IMG/VR virus record: IMGVR_UViG_3300024259_000102
Coordinates: 1-32,941 of that record
DNA length: 32,941 nt
Direction: 5' to 3' (one strand)
Source of the DNA: a virus
The notes under the pieces are model-generated. The model worked only from the letters and a program-made list of their open reading frames with translations, did not search any database and had not been told where the DNA came from. Of the stretch, positions 1 through 9,038 are shown piece by piece. The first letter of the stretch is position 1, and each line of letters opens with the position of its first letter. Both the position numbers and the translations under genes were made by a program.

Positions 1-1256
1 GGCGTAGCCCCGCCTACCTGAGTCGCTACATTCCAGTTGCCACTAGCCACAGATACCCACGTACCTAGCGGATCCGCCTTATCTCGCTGTTCGATCGACC
101 ACTGGATAGAGCCGTCTACAGCCGCAGTAGAGTTGTTCCAAAACACATTGATCGCAGTAACAGTGAGGTCGCCCCACCTAGCGCTATGGAGCAACTGAGT
201 AAGAGACAAGAATACGGGGCCGTATACGGCGATCGCCCCGTTAGTCTCGTACAGATAGTCAGAGTCCGCGCCGCCCCACTCAAGAGGCCCATTCGCGTTA
301 ATCTGATCCCATACGATATCGTGCAGACTAAACTTACACTCTGTGAGCGAGTACCCCGCCGCAGAAACCACGGGAAGCCCGACCCATTCGACCGTAGCGT
401 AGCCAGACCCGAGCGACGCATTAGCCGCGTCGAGATCGTTAGTCGTAATCGTACCGGTCCAGGTGGGGTTAGCAGAGTGCGCGTCAATCGCTAGAGCCAG
501 GTGCGCCGCCGTAAGGGTGAGATCGGTAGGTACAGCATCGTACCACCCATTACCCCCACCAATCATATCCCATAGCTGCTGACGGACGGCCTGCGCCCAC
601 GTATACAGGTCGCCTACTCCGTACAGACCGCGATCCGGGTCACGATCGTTACCGCCGCCCCAAATAGCGGCGAAACCGCCCGCCTCGTCTCCCTCAAAGA
701 ACATATCTCGTTCCATAGTAATATCGGCCGTCTGTACCGTGGCACCGGCCCACACCACATCGGCGACGCTCTCCCACTCCGCCCCAGGAGAACCGATACG
801 CGCCTGCACATCCCACGCGAGCACGTATCTCGTATCGATCATGTCTACGTCTTCCTGGCCCAGAGTCTCGTCCCAGAAAATACGGTTACCCGCCTGACCG
901 GACGTGTACGACACACGGACCCATATCTGATACGTCCCGTTAGGCTTGCCTGTGAAATCCACCATTTGGAACGAATCGCCTTCTATACCTGCCGCTACGC
1001 CGTACTCATAGCCACCATCGTCTAGAGCTTCCGTCAAAAGCGCCGTGCCCGAGTTGACCTTGGCCTGAGCGGACGCCCCGAGGGGATCCTCCTCTACGAG
1101 CCACCCACCTAGCACCTTACGCAAATCTGACCCGAGCATGACATGAACTAGAGACGAACGAACGTCAGAACGCCCCCCTCTCTGTACTTGTGTAAGGTCG
1201 GGAAGGTCTGCGCGCTCGTGTGGCTCGAAACGAACGAGATCACGGTAAGTCGCCAT
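1..1256 (-). CDS. Large tail fibre/baseplate-like protein, 3' partial
   Basis: I translated this frame by hand: it is open from the ATG at 1256 to base 1, giving 418 complete codons and no stop, so the gene continues beyond the window. The start lies 5 bases after the upstream stop, with GGAGG about 11 bases before the ATG. Residues 80-130 (GGYEYG, then NGTYQIWVRVSYTSG and NRIFWDE) look like a jelly-roll, carbohydrate-binding-module-like fold. Residues 215-247 (GDLYTWAQAVRQQLWD) match a helix pattern I associate with phage fibre and baseplate proteins. The remainder is beta-rich with many Trp and Gly. As the last gene of a baseplate run, a host-contact or fibre role is likely, but it is inferred from position and fold, not from a recognised family. 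Confidence 0.75.
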   Translation of the reverse strand, partial: MATYRDLVRFEPHERADLPDLTQVQRGGRSDVRSSLVHVMLGSDLRKVLGGWLVEEDPLGASAQAKVNSGTALLTEALDDGGYEYGVAAGIEGDSFQMVDFTGKPNGTYQIWVRVSYTSGQAGNRIFWDETLGQEDVDMIDTRYVLAWDVQARIGSPGAEWESVADVVWAGATVQTADITMERDMFFEGDEAGGFAAIWGGGNDRDPDRGLYGVGDLYTWAQAVRQQLWDMIGGGNGWYDAVPTDLTLTAAHLALAIDAHSANPTWTGTITTNDLDAANASLGSGYATVEWVGLPVVSAAGYSLTECKFSLHDIVWDQINANGPLEWGGADSDYLYETNGAIAVYGPVFLSLTQLLHSARWGDLTVTAINVFWNNSTAAVDGSIQWSIEQRDKADPLGTWVSVASGNWNVATQVGGAT

Positions 1257-1260
1257 GGTA

Positions 1261-2646
1261 TTACACTACCTCCACCACTACTCTAACACCAGCAGCGGTT
1301 ACTAGGTCCAACAGTGTCTCTACGATCCAGGTTTCGTCAAAGATATAGAACGGATACTGGTCGTTACCGCTATCGTTCTGGTCTTCGATGATTTGGGCAG
1401 AGGGTACAGTCGTATAGTCAACTAACACATTAACTGGAAGATTGGTAGGCGCCGTAATCGTAACGCCTGCCGCACTCGCCCTAGGAATTTGCACCTGAAA
1501 CGGGGGAACGGTAGTAAAGCGAGGGGCCAGCTCCCAAGATACGGACGACTCCGTAACGAACGCCGCGCCCCCGCCTAGAACGACCTCTTTCGGTCCGTTT
1601 ACGGCCGTAATCGGGTATACGCCGGTATTCTGCGCGTTTACGCCTGACATAACGATGTTATGGCCGATCATCCACGTTTTGAAACGATCCATGCTAGATT
1701 GCAGAATAGTAGGGGCTCCGCTGTTTAGCGTGCCGCCGTGCCTCGGTTTGCTACCGAGTTGCAGCGTAAACGGGTCCAAGTACGCACGAATCGCCCATAC
1801 TTCTCCGGTTACGGTAAACTTGACGGCTTTACCCTCGTCAGCAGGGACGAAGATAGGCAACGAACTAATCAAGTACTTAGGCGTAGTTACAACCGTTCTA
1901 ACGAACATGGTGTCGTTAGCGTAGTTAACCCCTACCCGGTATGGATCGCTAGAATCGTAGATCCCGTACACCACCCAAGGCGCGTGATCTACGTCCACCG
2001 TAAGCAAGCCCGTACGAGGCTGCGCCTCTCCCCCGACCAGGTATGCCTTACCTTGGTATTCTGACGAAGTAGCCGCGGCAATATCCACGAACACCGTATG
2101 CGGATACGTCTCTACGTCCTCGTACAGATCGTAGCTACCAGCGCCTAGAAGGGCGTCAAGCACTTTCTTACACGCGTACTCTGTTTGCGAGTCCAGGTAG
2201 ACCATAGCGCCCAACACGTCGGTAAACGTAGCGTCGCTCAGACCACGAGGCCTGTTAATGCCGTAGTTCCTCGCGTAAAGATCGATCTGATCCTCTACCG
2301 CCGTCTCTCGGAAAAACGACGCTTTCAAAAGGTCGAACTGCGTCTGAGACTCTGCGATGTCCATGACTACCGAATCGCCTGGCAAATCACTAGGCAGACC
2401 GGGATTGCCGTCCTCGTCCACCAAACCAGTAAACGACGTGTTAGTCGTCCCGCTATACGTGGCGGACATACCGCCCACGGCGATCCTACCCGAGGTAGGC
2501 CACCTATGCGTACCCCTCACGTTTAGAGTCGCGCTACCCTCCGTATACGCACCGACTACCTTAGTCAGCAAGCGACCAGACAACTCGTAAAACGTGTCTG
2601 CCGCGGCCGATACGATACCGTCTAGCAATTCAGCCTCGGTGCCCAT
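1261..2646 (-). CDS. Baseplate or tail protein, 461 aa
   Basis: The ATG overlaps the preceding stop as TAATG, so translation is probably coupled to the small gene before it. Residues 110-145 contain ETAVEDQIDLYARNYGINR followed by PRG and SDATF. This resembles the segment near the start of gpJ/gp6-type baseplate proteins that reads roughly 'LD.LG...G..R..G.sD..f'. Beta-strand-rich segments follow, and the last 60 residues are acidic then hydrophobic. It may be a second baseplate wedge-like subunit or an adaptor for the fibre gene downstream. I do not recognise an exact family. Position, between gpJ-side genes and the fibre-like gene, is the main support for a baseplate role. Confidence 0.65.
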   Translation of the reverse strand: MGTEAELLDGIVSAAADTFYELSGRLLTKVVGAYTEGSATLNVRGTHRWPTSGRIAVGGMSATYSGTTNTSFTGLVDEDGNPGLPSDLPGDSVVMDIAESQTQFDLLKASFFRETAVEDQIDLYARNYGINRPRGLSDATFTDVLGAMVYLDSQTEYACKKVLDALLGAGSYDLYEDVETYPHTVFVDIAAATSSEYQGKAYLVGGEAQPRTGLLTVDVDHAPWVVYGIYDSSDPYRVGVNYANDTMFVRTVVTTPKYLISSLPIFVPADEGKAVKFTVTGEVWAIRAYLDPFTLQLGSKPRHGGTLNSGAPTILQSSMDRFKTWMIGHNIVMSGVNAQNTGVYPITAVNGPKEVVLGGGAAFVTESSVSWELAPRFTTVPPFQVQIPRASAAGVTITAPTNLPVNVLVDYTTVPSAQIIEDQNDSGNDQYPFYIFDETWIVETLLDLVTAAGVRVVVEVV

Positions 2647-3128
2647 TACTCATCCTCGATTCTATGGTTACCAACATCGCGAGGCGGAGGGAAGTTAGCG
2701 CGAACCGAATACAGGTTAGTCGTCCAACTACGCTCGATAATCGTGAGAGCCCCCGACAAAAGATCGGAGTATACGCCATCTTCAGTTTCGGCGTAAATAT
2801 CGTAAGGGCCGCCAATAGGCAAAGGCGGAATCACGAATTGAATCGTTGTCCCGTCTTCCGACACAGAGAACTCGCCGCCACCGATAACGCCTCCGTAGCA
2901 CAGTAGGTCCATGCCGGTCGCTATGTCCTGTACTTGAAACTTGATCCCCTGTGTAGTCGGGAAAATACCCGTAGCCGTAACCAACCAACCGCCGTCGTCT
3001 CCCAACACTCCAGGATCAATCGACACGATCAGTACGCCTGGCATTCCAGAAAACAGGATACCGTCAGTCGCTAAACCCAGAGACGCGTCCAACGCGCCAG
3101 TAGTCGGGAGGCTGGTTCCAATCGGCAT
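2646..3128 (-). CDS. Small IPT/TIG-like Ig-fold tail protein, 160 aa
   Basis: The ATG is two bases after the upstream TAA, with AAGGA about 9 bases before it. Residues 25-130 show the pattern of an IPT/TIG-type immunoglobulin fold: a Gly-rich turn before WLVTATGIFPTTQGIKFQV, then a strand-like TIQFVIPPLPIGGPYDIYAE ending in a hydrophobic edge strand. The last 30 residues (SWTTNLYSVRANFPPPRD) are different in character and may be the docking tail to a baseplate partner. Its stop overlaps the start of the next gene. Fold assignment is by eye; the function as a baseplate accessory is inference. Confidence 0.6.
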   Translation of the reverse strand: MPIGTSLPTTGALDASLGLATDGILFSGMPGVLIVSIDPGVLGDDGGWLVTATGIFPTTQGIKFQVQDIATGMDLLCYGGVIGGGEFSVSEDGTTIQFVIPPLPIGGPYDIYAETEDGVYSDLLSGALTIIERSWTTNLYSVRANFPPPRDVGNHRIEDE

Positions 3129-3130
3129 GG

Positions 3131-4144
3131 TTACGCGTCCTTAACGCTAGTATACGCAGTGGGCCGCCCTGAGCCGTCGAACGACTGTGCGATGGTGTAC
3201 TTACCCGTAGCGAGCGCCCATGGCGCAGAGTCAGCCAGCAGGTCCGCCTTAGAGTCGTAGATCAAAACCAGGCCGTCAGTTGGAACACCAGACGCACTCC
3301 ACGTACTCCATACAACTCGCATATTGTTCTGCCTAAGGCTCAGTGTGCGGCGAATCCAATCGCCAAACGTGCCATCTACAGAGTACGAAGACATGGGCGC
3401 CGACATGATCTCGCCCACGGCGGGATCATTAGCATTCAAGACGATCAACTCGTCGTTGACCTGGATCCCATTAGGCATGCCAGACGATCCGTCCAACAGT
3501 GTGATTTCAAAATAGTCGTTACCGTCGTTACTCAACGACGCAATCCTTACAAGCTCCCACTCCCCCACGGACTGATCGTAGAACATCCCGAGTCGGCCAG
3601 CAAACGACGCGTCTCTAGTCGCCGGAGTGGGGGTCGTCAGGCTGTAGAACTTGATACCCGGTCCATGTAGAATGTTACACAGGTGCCGCGAGCTATCTTC
3701 TGTGCATACGATCGCATTGCGAATCAAGGTCACCATAAACGCGGCAAGGTTCTGGTTCGCAGTAATCAACGCCGTAAGATCGGTGTTCCACACGGCCGCG
3801 CCGATAGCTGCGTCGCCGAGCGCCTGATCAATCTTGACATACTCCACGATCGGAACCACAGGCTCGACAATCATAGCGATATACCCAGACGCCCCAGCCG
3901 CGTAGACGAGATCTGCAGGATTCATCGTAAACGTGTACTGCCCAGGGAAGTTAGCCGGATCCGTCTCGACCATAAGAATAGCGACTGGCGGCGCCGCCCA
4001 GCCCGGAGCCGGGGACTGGTAGAACAGGCCATCGCTAACACGCTTGATCGTCACAGTGGGGGCCAACCCGCCAATAGGCAATCCCGCGACTACCACCTCA
4101 AAAGTAATGTCGATGTCGTTATAGTTCTTGACTTCTTGCCGCAT
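3131..4144 (-). CDS. Beta-rich baseplate/receptor-region protein, 337 aa
   Basis: AGGAG sits 5 bases before the ATG and overlaps the upstream stop. Residues 1-85 (DIDITFEVVVAGLPIGG, VTIKRVSDGLFYQ, then FPGQYTFTMNPADL) look like an N-terminal beta-sandwich of the kind many phages use to attach receptor-binding or accessory proteins to the baseplate. A short helical linker (residues 105-145) carrying two Cys follows, then a beta-rich C-terminal half with Trp-rich strands (residues 285-325). No catalytic motif is visible. Its place between two other baseplate-side genes of unknown family suggests a peripheral virion role. I do not recognise the full-length family. Confidence 0.55.
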   Translation of the reverse strand: MRQEVKNYNDIDITFEVVVAGLPIGGLAPTVTIKRVSDGLFYQSPAPGWAAPPVAILMVETDPANFPGQYTFTMNPADLVYAAGASGYIAMIVEPVVPIVEYVKIDQALGDAAIGAAVWNTDLTALITANQNLAAFMVTLIRNAIVCTEDSSRHLCNILHGPGIKFYSLTTPTPATRDASFAGRLGMFYDQSVGEWELVRIASLSNDGNDYFEITLLDGSSGMPNGIQVNDELIVLNANDPAVGEIMSAPMSSYSVDGTFGDWIRRTLSLRQNNMRVVWSTWSASGVPTDGLVLIYDSKADLLADSAPWALATGKYTIAQSFDGSGRPTAYTSVKDA

Positions 4145-4152
4145 GGTAACTC

Positions 4153-5109
4153 CTACGCCTCGCCGCCGATAAAGGCGACTGTGTCTTCTACACCGGACGT
4201 TTTAGGGCCAATAGCGAATCCGATCGGGGCCCCCGCGTGATCGTTAACAACATCTCCAAACGCGCAATCTTTCACATACCGCATATTACGAAGCCAACCC
4301 ATCCACAAACTAGACGCAACATCGTATATAACGATCTTCTGTCCCAACTGGCGGCCTCCAACAGTCGTAAACAGCCCGGTAGCCATACTGTTTACCGCAC
4401 AGTCTGGCCTAGACACCTTGATCCACGTCGCCGGAACAGCCGGATTAAATACGCCCATATGGTGAACATCGTTAGAACTCCAGTGCGTCAAGAATCCCGT
4501 AGACGAGTTGCGCCACCCGTTAGCGATCGTACTAGTACCGGTCGTATACATACCATAAATACGATCCGTTGCGGCTTCTGCGTCCAAGTCGTCTGGTTGC
4601 TCTATGATCGCCCCAAAGTGCAACCCTCTAATAACTGTGGCGCTCGTAAGCAAGTAAATCGACATAATCTCGCCGTCGGCAGCGAACCCACGAACGGTCG
4701 CCACGTTAGCCGTCGCAATAGTATGCGATATCGGCCAATACCCGGAGAATCGAGCGGCTCCAAACGGATTACCTGCACCGTCCCATGCCGCCGATACATC
4801 CGAGGCGCTCGCGTCCGGGGCTGCGCCCAGATACAAGCGATTAGCTGTCGCGGTAGTGTTAGGGCCGAGTTGGGCCGCGTTAGGAGTCTTGGCGGCAGCT
4901 CCAGCGATAATGAAAGTCATAGCGGCCAGTGTTCGCGCTGCTTTCGGGCCGAATACGAGATACTCTGCATTGTTAGTGCGAACCTCCCAATCCGTAGAAG
5001 TACCGATTAGAGTCGCAATGGACTGGAGAATGACTGCGATATCCGTAGGATCGCCAGGCGATTGCAGGGTCATCTCTTCTACTGTCAAAGTCGGAAGCGT
5101 ATGGCCCAC
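4153..5109 (-). CDS. Virion structural protein of unknown family, 318 aa
   Basis: The start codon is GTG, preceded by GAGAGGTG at good spacing; the first ATG in frame lies further in and has no better ribosome site. The protein is Gly, Ala, Thr and Ser-rich with frequent Trp and aromatic residues. It has no transmembrane helix and no recognisable catalytic motif. Segments such as GYWPISHTIATANVATVRGF and the Trp-rich stretch around residue 195 look like repeated beta-strands of a virion surface or fibre domain. It sits among baseplate genes downstream of gpJ and probably forms part of the baseplate periphery. The function is not recognised. Confidence 0.5.
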   Translation of the reverse strand: MGHTLPTLTVEEMTLQSPGDPTDIAVILQSIATLIGTSTDWEVRTNNAEYLVFGPKAARTLAAMTFIIAGAAAKTPNAAQLGPNTTATANRLYLGAAPDASASDVSAAWDGAGNPFGAARFSGYWPISHTIATANVATVRGFAADGEIMSIYLLTSATVIRGLHFGAIIEQPDDLDAEAATDRIYGMYTTGTSTIANGWRNSSTGFLTHWSSNDVHHMGVFNPAVPATWIKVSRPDCAVNSMATGLFTTVGGRQLGQKIVIYDVASSLWMGWLRNMRYVKDCAFGDVVNDHAGAPIGFAIGPKTSGVEDTVAFIGGEA

Positions 5110-5142
5110 GCTACACCTCTCTCGTTTTGTTTAGTTCCACGA

Positions 5143-5493
5143 TTATTCTCCGATTAGCCCGTTGTACTCGTACTCTGGAGTCTGAGACAAGCGAGGATTA
5201 ATAACTATTTGACGACTAATCAAGACCAGACCAGCCCCGTCATCGCCGTAAATCGTCCACGCACCATACTCGCTAGGGCGAAACGACTGATCTGTCGCAG
5301 TCCCACTCAGCAATGCGGACATATCGACGCCTTGAGGGCTGATGAGACACCATACCGGAGGCCCAGGCGTAATATTCGTACTCACAGCATCGAGGCCCAC
5401 CTGCACTAGGTTACCGTCAATCGCGTAAACGACTCCACCCGAATCAACCGGGGGAAGCGTCCTCTGCCCAGTGGGAGGAAGAGTTCGGCTCAT
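5143..5493 (-). CDS. Small beta-sandwich baseplate-region protein, 116 aa
   Basis: The gene starts in a TAATG overlap with the gene before it, so the two 115-116 residue proteins are probably made in similar amounts. A Pro-rich N-terminus (residues 1-20) precedes an Ig-like pattern: alternating hydrophobic strands from VVYAIDGNLVQVGL onward, then FRPSEYGAWTIYGDDGAGLV, where a 'P..yG.wti' turn is typical of Ig-like edge strands. A short C-terminal tail with several Tyr follows. No family is recognised. Position after gpJ suggests an accessory piece of the baseplate. Confidence 0.5.
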   Translation of the reverse strand: MSRTLPPTGQRTLPPVDSGGVVYAIDGNLVQVGLDAVSTNITPGPPVWCLISPQGVDMSALLSGTATDQSFRPSEYGAWTIYGDDGAGLVLISRQIVINPRLSQTPEYEYNGLIGE

Positions 5494-5840
5494 TACAGCT
5501 CCTCTATCGTCAACTCAATATCCAGACCCGTCGTGCCGCCAGCGTCGTCTGTCTGTACCTCTACTAGCAATGTCGCCGAATCAAACCAAATACGGCCATC
5601 CGCATATACGAGATCTAGGTTCTCTAGCGTCTCGTATGACATAAGAATTCGCCCACCACTACTCTCCCGAACTCTTAGTGCCGCCTGAGTCGCACCACCC
5701 GCCGTAAGATCTACAGCGACCTGGTGCAGCCAGCCTCGCTTAGTGATCAAAGAAGACGCGAAACTAACCTCGACCCACGCCAACCCGACATTAGCCTTGC
5801 TCTGTGTTTCACGACGTATGGGCAACGATGCTTGGTTCAT
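5493..5840 (-). CDS. Small beta-rich baseplate-region protein, 115 aa
   Basis: AGAGGT lies just before the ATG, 9 bases after the gpJ stop. The sequence alternates hydrophobic and polar residues and has a jelly-roll or Ig-like look: LHQVAVDLTAGG, ALRVRESSGGRILMSY, then LLVEVQTDDAGGTTGLDIE. Similar short beta-sandwich genes follow gpJ in other contractile phages, often as fibre adaptors. It overlaps its downstream neighbour by one base. No catalytic residues or membrane segments are seen, and the product name is only positional. Confidence 0.5.
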   Translation of the reverse strand: MNQASLPIRRETQSKANVGLAWVEVSFASSLITKRGWLHQVAVDLTAGGATQAALRVRESSGGRILMSYETLENLDLVYADGRIWFDSATLLVEVQTDDAGGTTGLDIELTIEEL

Positions 5841-5849
5841 GACAACCTC

Positions 5850-7226
5850 TTACGTAAGATCGATGTTATCGTTCTCTACCCGGGGGATTTCATCCTCGCC
5901 GATAGTAACGTTTCCAACAGGACTCGTGAAGTTTACGTCAAACACACCTGGTACTGACTGCGCCTGGAAAATCAACTCGGAGAGGATAACGTCGCCGTTC
6001 ACTCCGAGCCCGTTGATATACCTATTAATCGCAGCCTTGACAGACGCGATCACGGTAGCCGAATCGTACCCGTCTTCTACGACAATGGAACCAACGATTA
6101 CCTGTTGCAGTACAATCGGCGGAACTACGAACACCTGCACACCGAATGCACGATAACCGGGGTATGCCGTGTAATCGCCAGGATCCCCGTCTACGACTTT
6201 CTGTGACTCGGCTAGGAGTCCGACATAGTATGTGTATTCGGCCGTTACCGCGTCTAGCGCCGTAAGACCTGTCGGGTACACTGTCTCGTCAAACGTAATC
6301 TGACCAGTTGCGTAGTTTAGTGTAAAGTCGGTGCCTTCTGTTTGGAGCACTGCGTTAACCCACACGCTAACGACTGTGCCGCTAACGACAGGCTTGTAAT
6401 CCAACGACGCTCGACGCTCCCCACCTGACGCAGACGCGATCACCGTCTCAGGCGACCCATAATTGTCGCTAGTCCGCTCGATAGTGCCGGAACCGTCGTC
6501 GACGTAGATCCATACCTTACCTAAGTCGCTGCCGATACCTTCCACGCAATGAGCGGATACCACACGACCATACCCAGACAACGACACGTCTAGCACCGCC
6601 CACTCCAAGGCCTGCTTAGTGCCGCGCCCTAGAGACCTAATGTACGATTTAATACTGGACCGGTATTCGGCGTCTGATTCCTCGTCGGTGCCGCCTGTAG
6701 TCGCTGCAGGATTCGACACAGTCTCGACGCCGGTAATCGCGTCCATTTGCGTAATAGTCGCCGCGTCCGCGTTGCCATCGGCCCCCGCATCTAGCGCCTC
6801 AATCGCGATATTACCAGAACTCGTAAACCCGTTTAGAATCTGTCCCGCGGCAGTCGTCTTGAACTCAGGCTCTCCGCCTGGTACACGTACGATACTACCA
6901 GACGGAATGCTAATCGTACCCACGGCCCCACTACGAGAAAACTCGACCTGCCCCGTTGCTTTGGTACTACCTTGCCGCTCGATCTCGTCCGGGTTGCAGT
7001 CCGCCCCTCGTTTATCCAGGTCTTCGCCCGCCGCAGTATCTATATCCCACAATCGCTGGAGGTTCACTGTTTGGAACGACATATCGTCGCACTCACGAGC
7101 AAACGCCATAGCGAAGTTGTGCAGGATCCCTCCTACTTCAACATCCGATAGCCCAGTCCGAGCGACCAGTCGATTAGCAAATCGTTGGAGGAAGAATTGG
7201 AAGGTCTTAGGTTCAAACCGCGACAT
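5850..7226 (-). CDS. Baseplate J-like protein (gpJ / T4 gp6 family)
   Basis: Baseplate wedge protein that forms the ring around the hub and transmits the contraction signal to the sheath. The N-terminus has the gpJ hallmark order: helical region to about residue 60, then GEDLDKRGADCNPDEIER, then VEFSRSG, TISIPSGSIVRVPGGEPEF and a Gly/Ala-rich strand region ending at DEESDAEYRSSIKSYIRSLG (residues 181-200). The conserved C-terminal half resumes at about residue 350 (SVKAAINRYINGLGVNGDVI). Between them, residues 250-345 are an extra Ig-like domain (VSVWVNAVLQTEGTDFTLNY, TGQITFDE). At 458 residues it is longer than compact P2-type gpJ. AGAGG precedes the ATG. Confidence 0.9.
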   Translation of the reverse strand: MSRFEPKTFQFFLQRFANRLVARTGLSDVEVGGILHNFAMAFARECDDMSFQTVNLQRLWDIDTAAGEDLDKRGADCNPDEIERQGSTKATGQVEFSRSGAVGTISIPSGSIVRVPGGEPEFKTTAAGQILNGFTSSGNIAIEALDAGADGNADAATITQMDAITGVETVSNPAATTGGTDEESDAEYRSSIKSYIRSLGRGTKQALEWAVLDVSLSGYGRVVSAHCVEGIGSDLGKVWIYVDDGSGTIERTSDNYGSPETVIASASGGERRASLDYKPVVSGTVVSVWVNAVLQTEGTDFTLNYATGQITFDETVYPTGLTALDAVTAEYTYYVGLLAESQKVVDGDPGDYTAYPGYRAFGVQVFVVPPIVLQQVIVGSIVVEDGYDSATVIASVKAAINRYINGLGVNGDVILSELIFQAQSVPGVFDVNFTSPVGNVTIGEDEIPRVENDNIDLT

Positions 7227-7234
7227 TGGCGCCT

Positions 7235-9028
7235 CTACAAAACTGAAGTACTTACAGTGAGTGCCTCGCTAAGGCCAATCGGAACCACATCCATGTCAAA
7301 GTCTACATAGTCGCCCTCGACTGACATAGACAGTCGTGATATTCTGGCTACACGGCGATCCGCCTGGATAGTGCGTCTAACGGAAACCCGAAGTCCTGAC
7401 ACAAACGCGTTAGTAGCTCCATAGCCAATCGCGCGCATTATACCGTAATTAGGGGCTAGAGGCATAGTGCCGGCTTGAGTCCACGTCCTCAACTGAATCG
7501 CCTGTGTCAAATTGTCTATTCCAGTCACCACGGCCGCGTCTTTATTCGTACGGCGATCAATCGAAATCGTCACAGAAGGCCTACCTGGCGTGGACTGCGG
7601 CGTCTCTCGCAACATGAAATCGGTACCCAAGATATCGTCCAACGGATCCTCGCCCTCTGATACCTTGGCGATTACGGCGGATCCAGTAGTTCTAGGAATA
7701 GCGATCACGTCGCCTGGCTTGGCGATACCGGGCCCACCGCTCGAGCTGATATACGGGTACCTGAGGCCGTTTACGATGGCGAGATCGTACCAGCGAGCGC
7801 CGTCCCCCAACTCCCTAGCTGCAATAGACGATAGGCTGTCTCCCGCTGCAACTCTGTAATCGGTGAGACTAGTATACCTAGGGAACTCTCGACTCGTAGA
7901 CAATGATCCCGCGTCAACCAACGCCTGATCCGTAGACCTAGCGCTTGCTGTCGCCATTTCGTTAGCAGACTGAGGGGGCCCAGCAGTTGCAGCCGAGGAT
8001 ACGCTATCGCTCCTAGAAGAAGACGACGCCCCATCTTCTTCCGTTGCGATAGCCGCTGTCACGGAACTATACGACGTTCCGAAAGCCGCCGTCTGCGAGG
8101 CGATTTGGTGCATACCGTCCATGGCCATTTCGTAGTTATGCCGCACATTCGCCGGCAGTTCGGTAGCGTTCTCCATTAGAACGAGAGCCGCCTCAAGCAG
8201 AGTTGCTGTAGAGTTAATGAACATCGTACCAATCGAAATCGTGTCCGTAACCCCATCCACGAAATCCTGCGCACTGGTTACAATGGTCGTCAAGTTATCC
8301 ACGATGGAGTCAATAGTAGCAACAAAATACCGCACCTCGCCCAAGATGGCGCTACCTTCCTGAATAGCAGACGATACCATGGCCAAACCGGCGTTAACCG
8401 CGGCGATCGTATCCGTTATCTTGTCCCAAAGCGTAGACTCGGGATCCGGCAGGCTAATAGCGGCAGCATCGCCAATACCTTTAAGTCGGAAGTTATACGG
8501 GTACTGCATTTTACGACCAACGGTTCTATTTACGCCGACTTGCTCTGGCACGACCACGAAGTGGTCGTCCATCTTGAAGTCATGCCATACGAGATACACG
8601 TCGGACGGCGAGCTAGTAGCCCATACAGCCGTACCCCCCTTGTACTCGCTATATTTGTCGAAAATGTTACTAAGCATTCGCTTAGTCCACATAGGCCCAG
8701 ACAGCTTAGTACCAGGTACGATCACCGTCTCCGGGTCGTATGTCGTATCATAACCTTCCTTAGCCTCCAGACCGAACGTGCCTGCGACGTTAATATCCAC
8801 CCACAGGACGCCTCGCTCCTCAGCCACGACTCCGCCCAAGGTAGGCGTAACGCCCTGTCGCAGGACGCGATTTACCGTATATTGCTCGGGGCCTAGCGGA
8901 AGTACGAACACACCGCCCAGAATACCAGGGGCGACCAACTCTAGAGCGTATCTCTGCTCTGTGAAGTACCAGTCATCGCCCGTGGCGACTCGTCTCGCCA
9001 ACTCCGTAACCTGTTCAAGAAAACCCAT
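7235..9028 (-). CDS. LysM baseplate protein fused to a gp25-like domain
   Basis: Residues 25-190 have the beta-rich N-terminal pattern of LysM baseplate hub-binding proteins of contractile phages. Residues 200-330 are Ala/Ser-rich helix. A Ser/Ala linker (330-385) leads to a LysM domain at 389-446 (YRVAAGDSLSSIAARELGDG, then LAIVNG and KPGDVIAIP). Residues 500-590 match the gp25/gpW wedge family: NLTQAIQLRTWTQAG, LAPNYGIMRAIGYG and RVARISRLSMSVEGDY. In most myophages the LysM protein and the gp25 lysozyme-like wedge subunit are separate genes; here one 597-residue chain carries both. It lies between spike and gpJ, exactly where both would be expected. GGCGG precedes the ATG. Confidence 0.85.
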   Translation of the reverse strand: MGFLEQVTELARRVATGDDWYFTEQRYALELVAPGILGGVFVLPLGPEQYTVNRVLRQGVTPTLGGVVAEERGVLWVDINVAGTFGLEAKEGYDTTYDPETVIVPGTKLSGPMWTKRMLSNIFDKYSEYKGGTAVWATSSPSDVYLVWHDFKMDDHFVVVPEQVGVNRTVGRKMQYPYNFRLKGIGDAAAISLPDPESTLWDKITDTIAAVNAGLAMVSSAIQEGSAILGEVRYFVATIDSIVDNLTTIVTSAQDFVDGVTDTISIGTMFINSTATLLEAALVLMENATELPANVRHNYEMAMDGMHQIASQTAAFGTSYSSVTAAIATEEDGASSSSRSDSVSSAATAGPPQSANEMATASARSTDQALVDAGSLSTSREFPRYTSLTDYRVAAGDSLSSIAARELGDGARWYDLAIVNGLRYPYISSSGGPGIAKPGDVIAIPRTTGSAVIAKVSEGEDPLDDILGTDFMLRETPQSTPGRPSVTISIDRRTNKDAAVVTGIDNLTQAIQLRTWTQAGTMPLAPNYGIMRAIGYGATNAFVSGLRVSVRRTIQADRRVARISRLSMSVEGDYVDFDMDVVPIGLSEALTVSTSVL

Positions 9029-9038
9029 CGTATACCGC

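Noticed and set aside
1-2640. Frequent CTAG tetranucleotide as a host signature
   Set aside because: I hand-counted about 15 in the first 2.6 kb, slightly above chance. This only argues against the strong CTAG depletion of enterobacteria and many archaea, and does not identify a host.
7436-7441. TATAAT word on the minus strand within the LysM-gp25 gene
   Set aside because: No -35 match at 16-18 bases upstream, and the word is in coding sequence.
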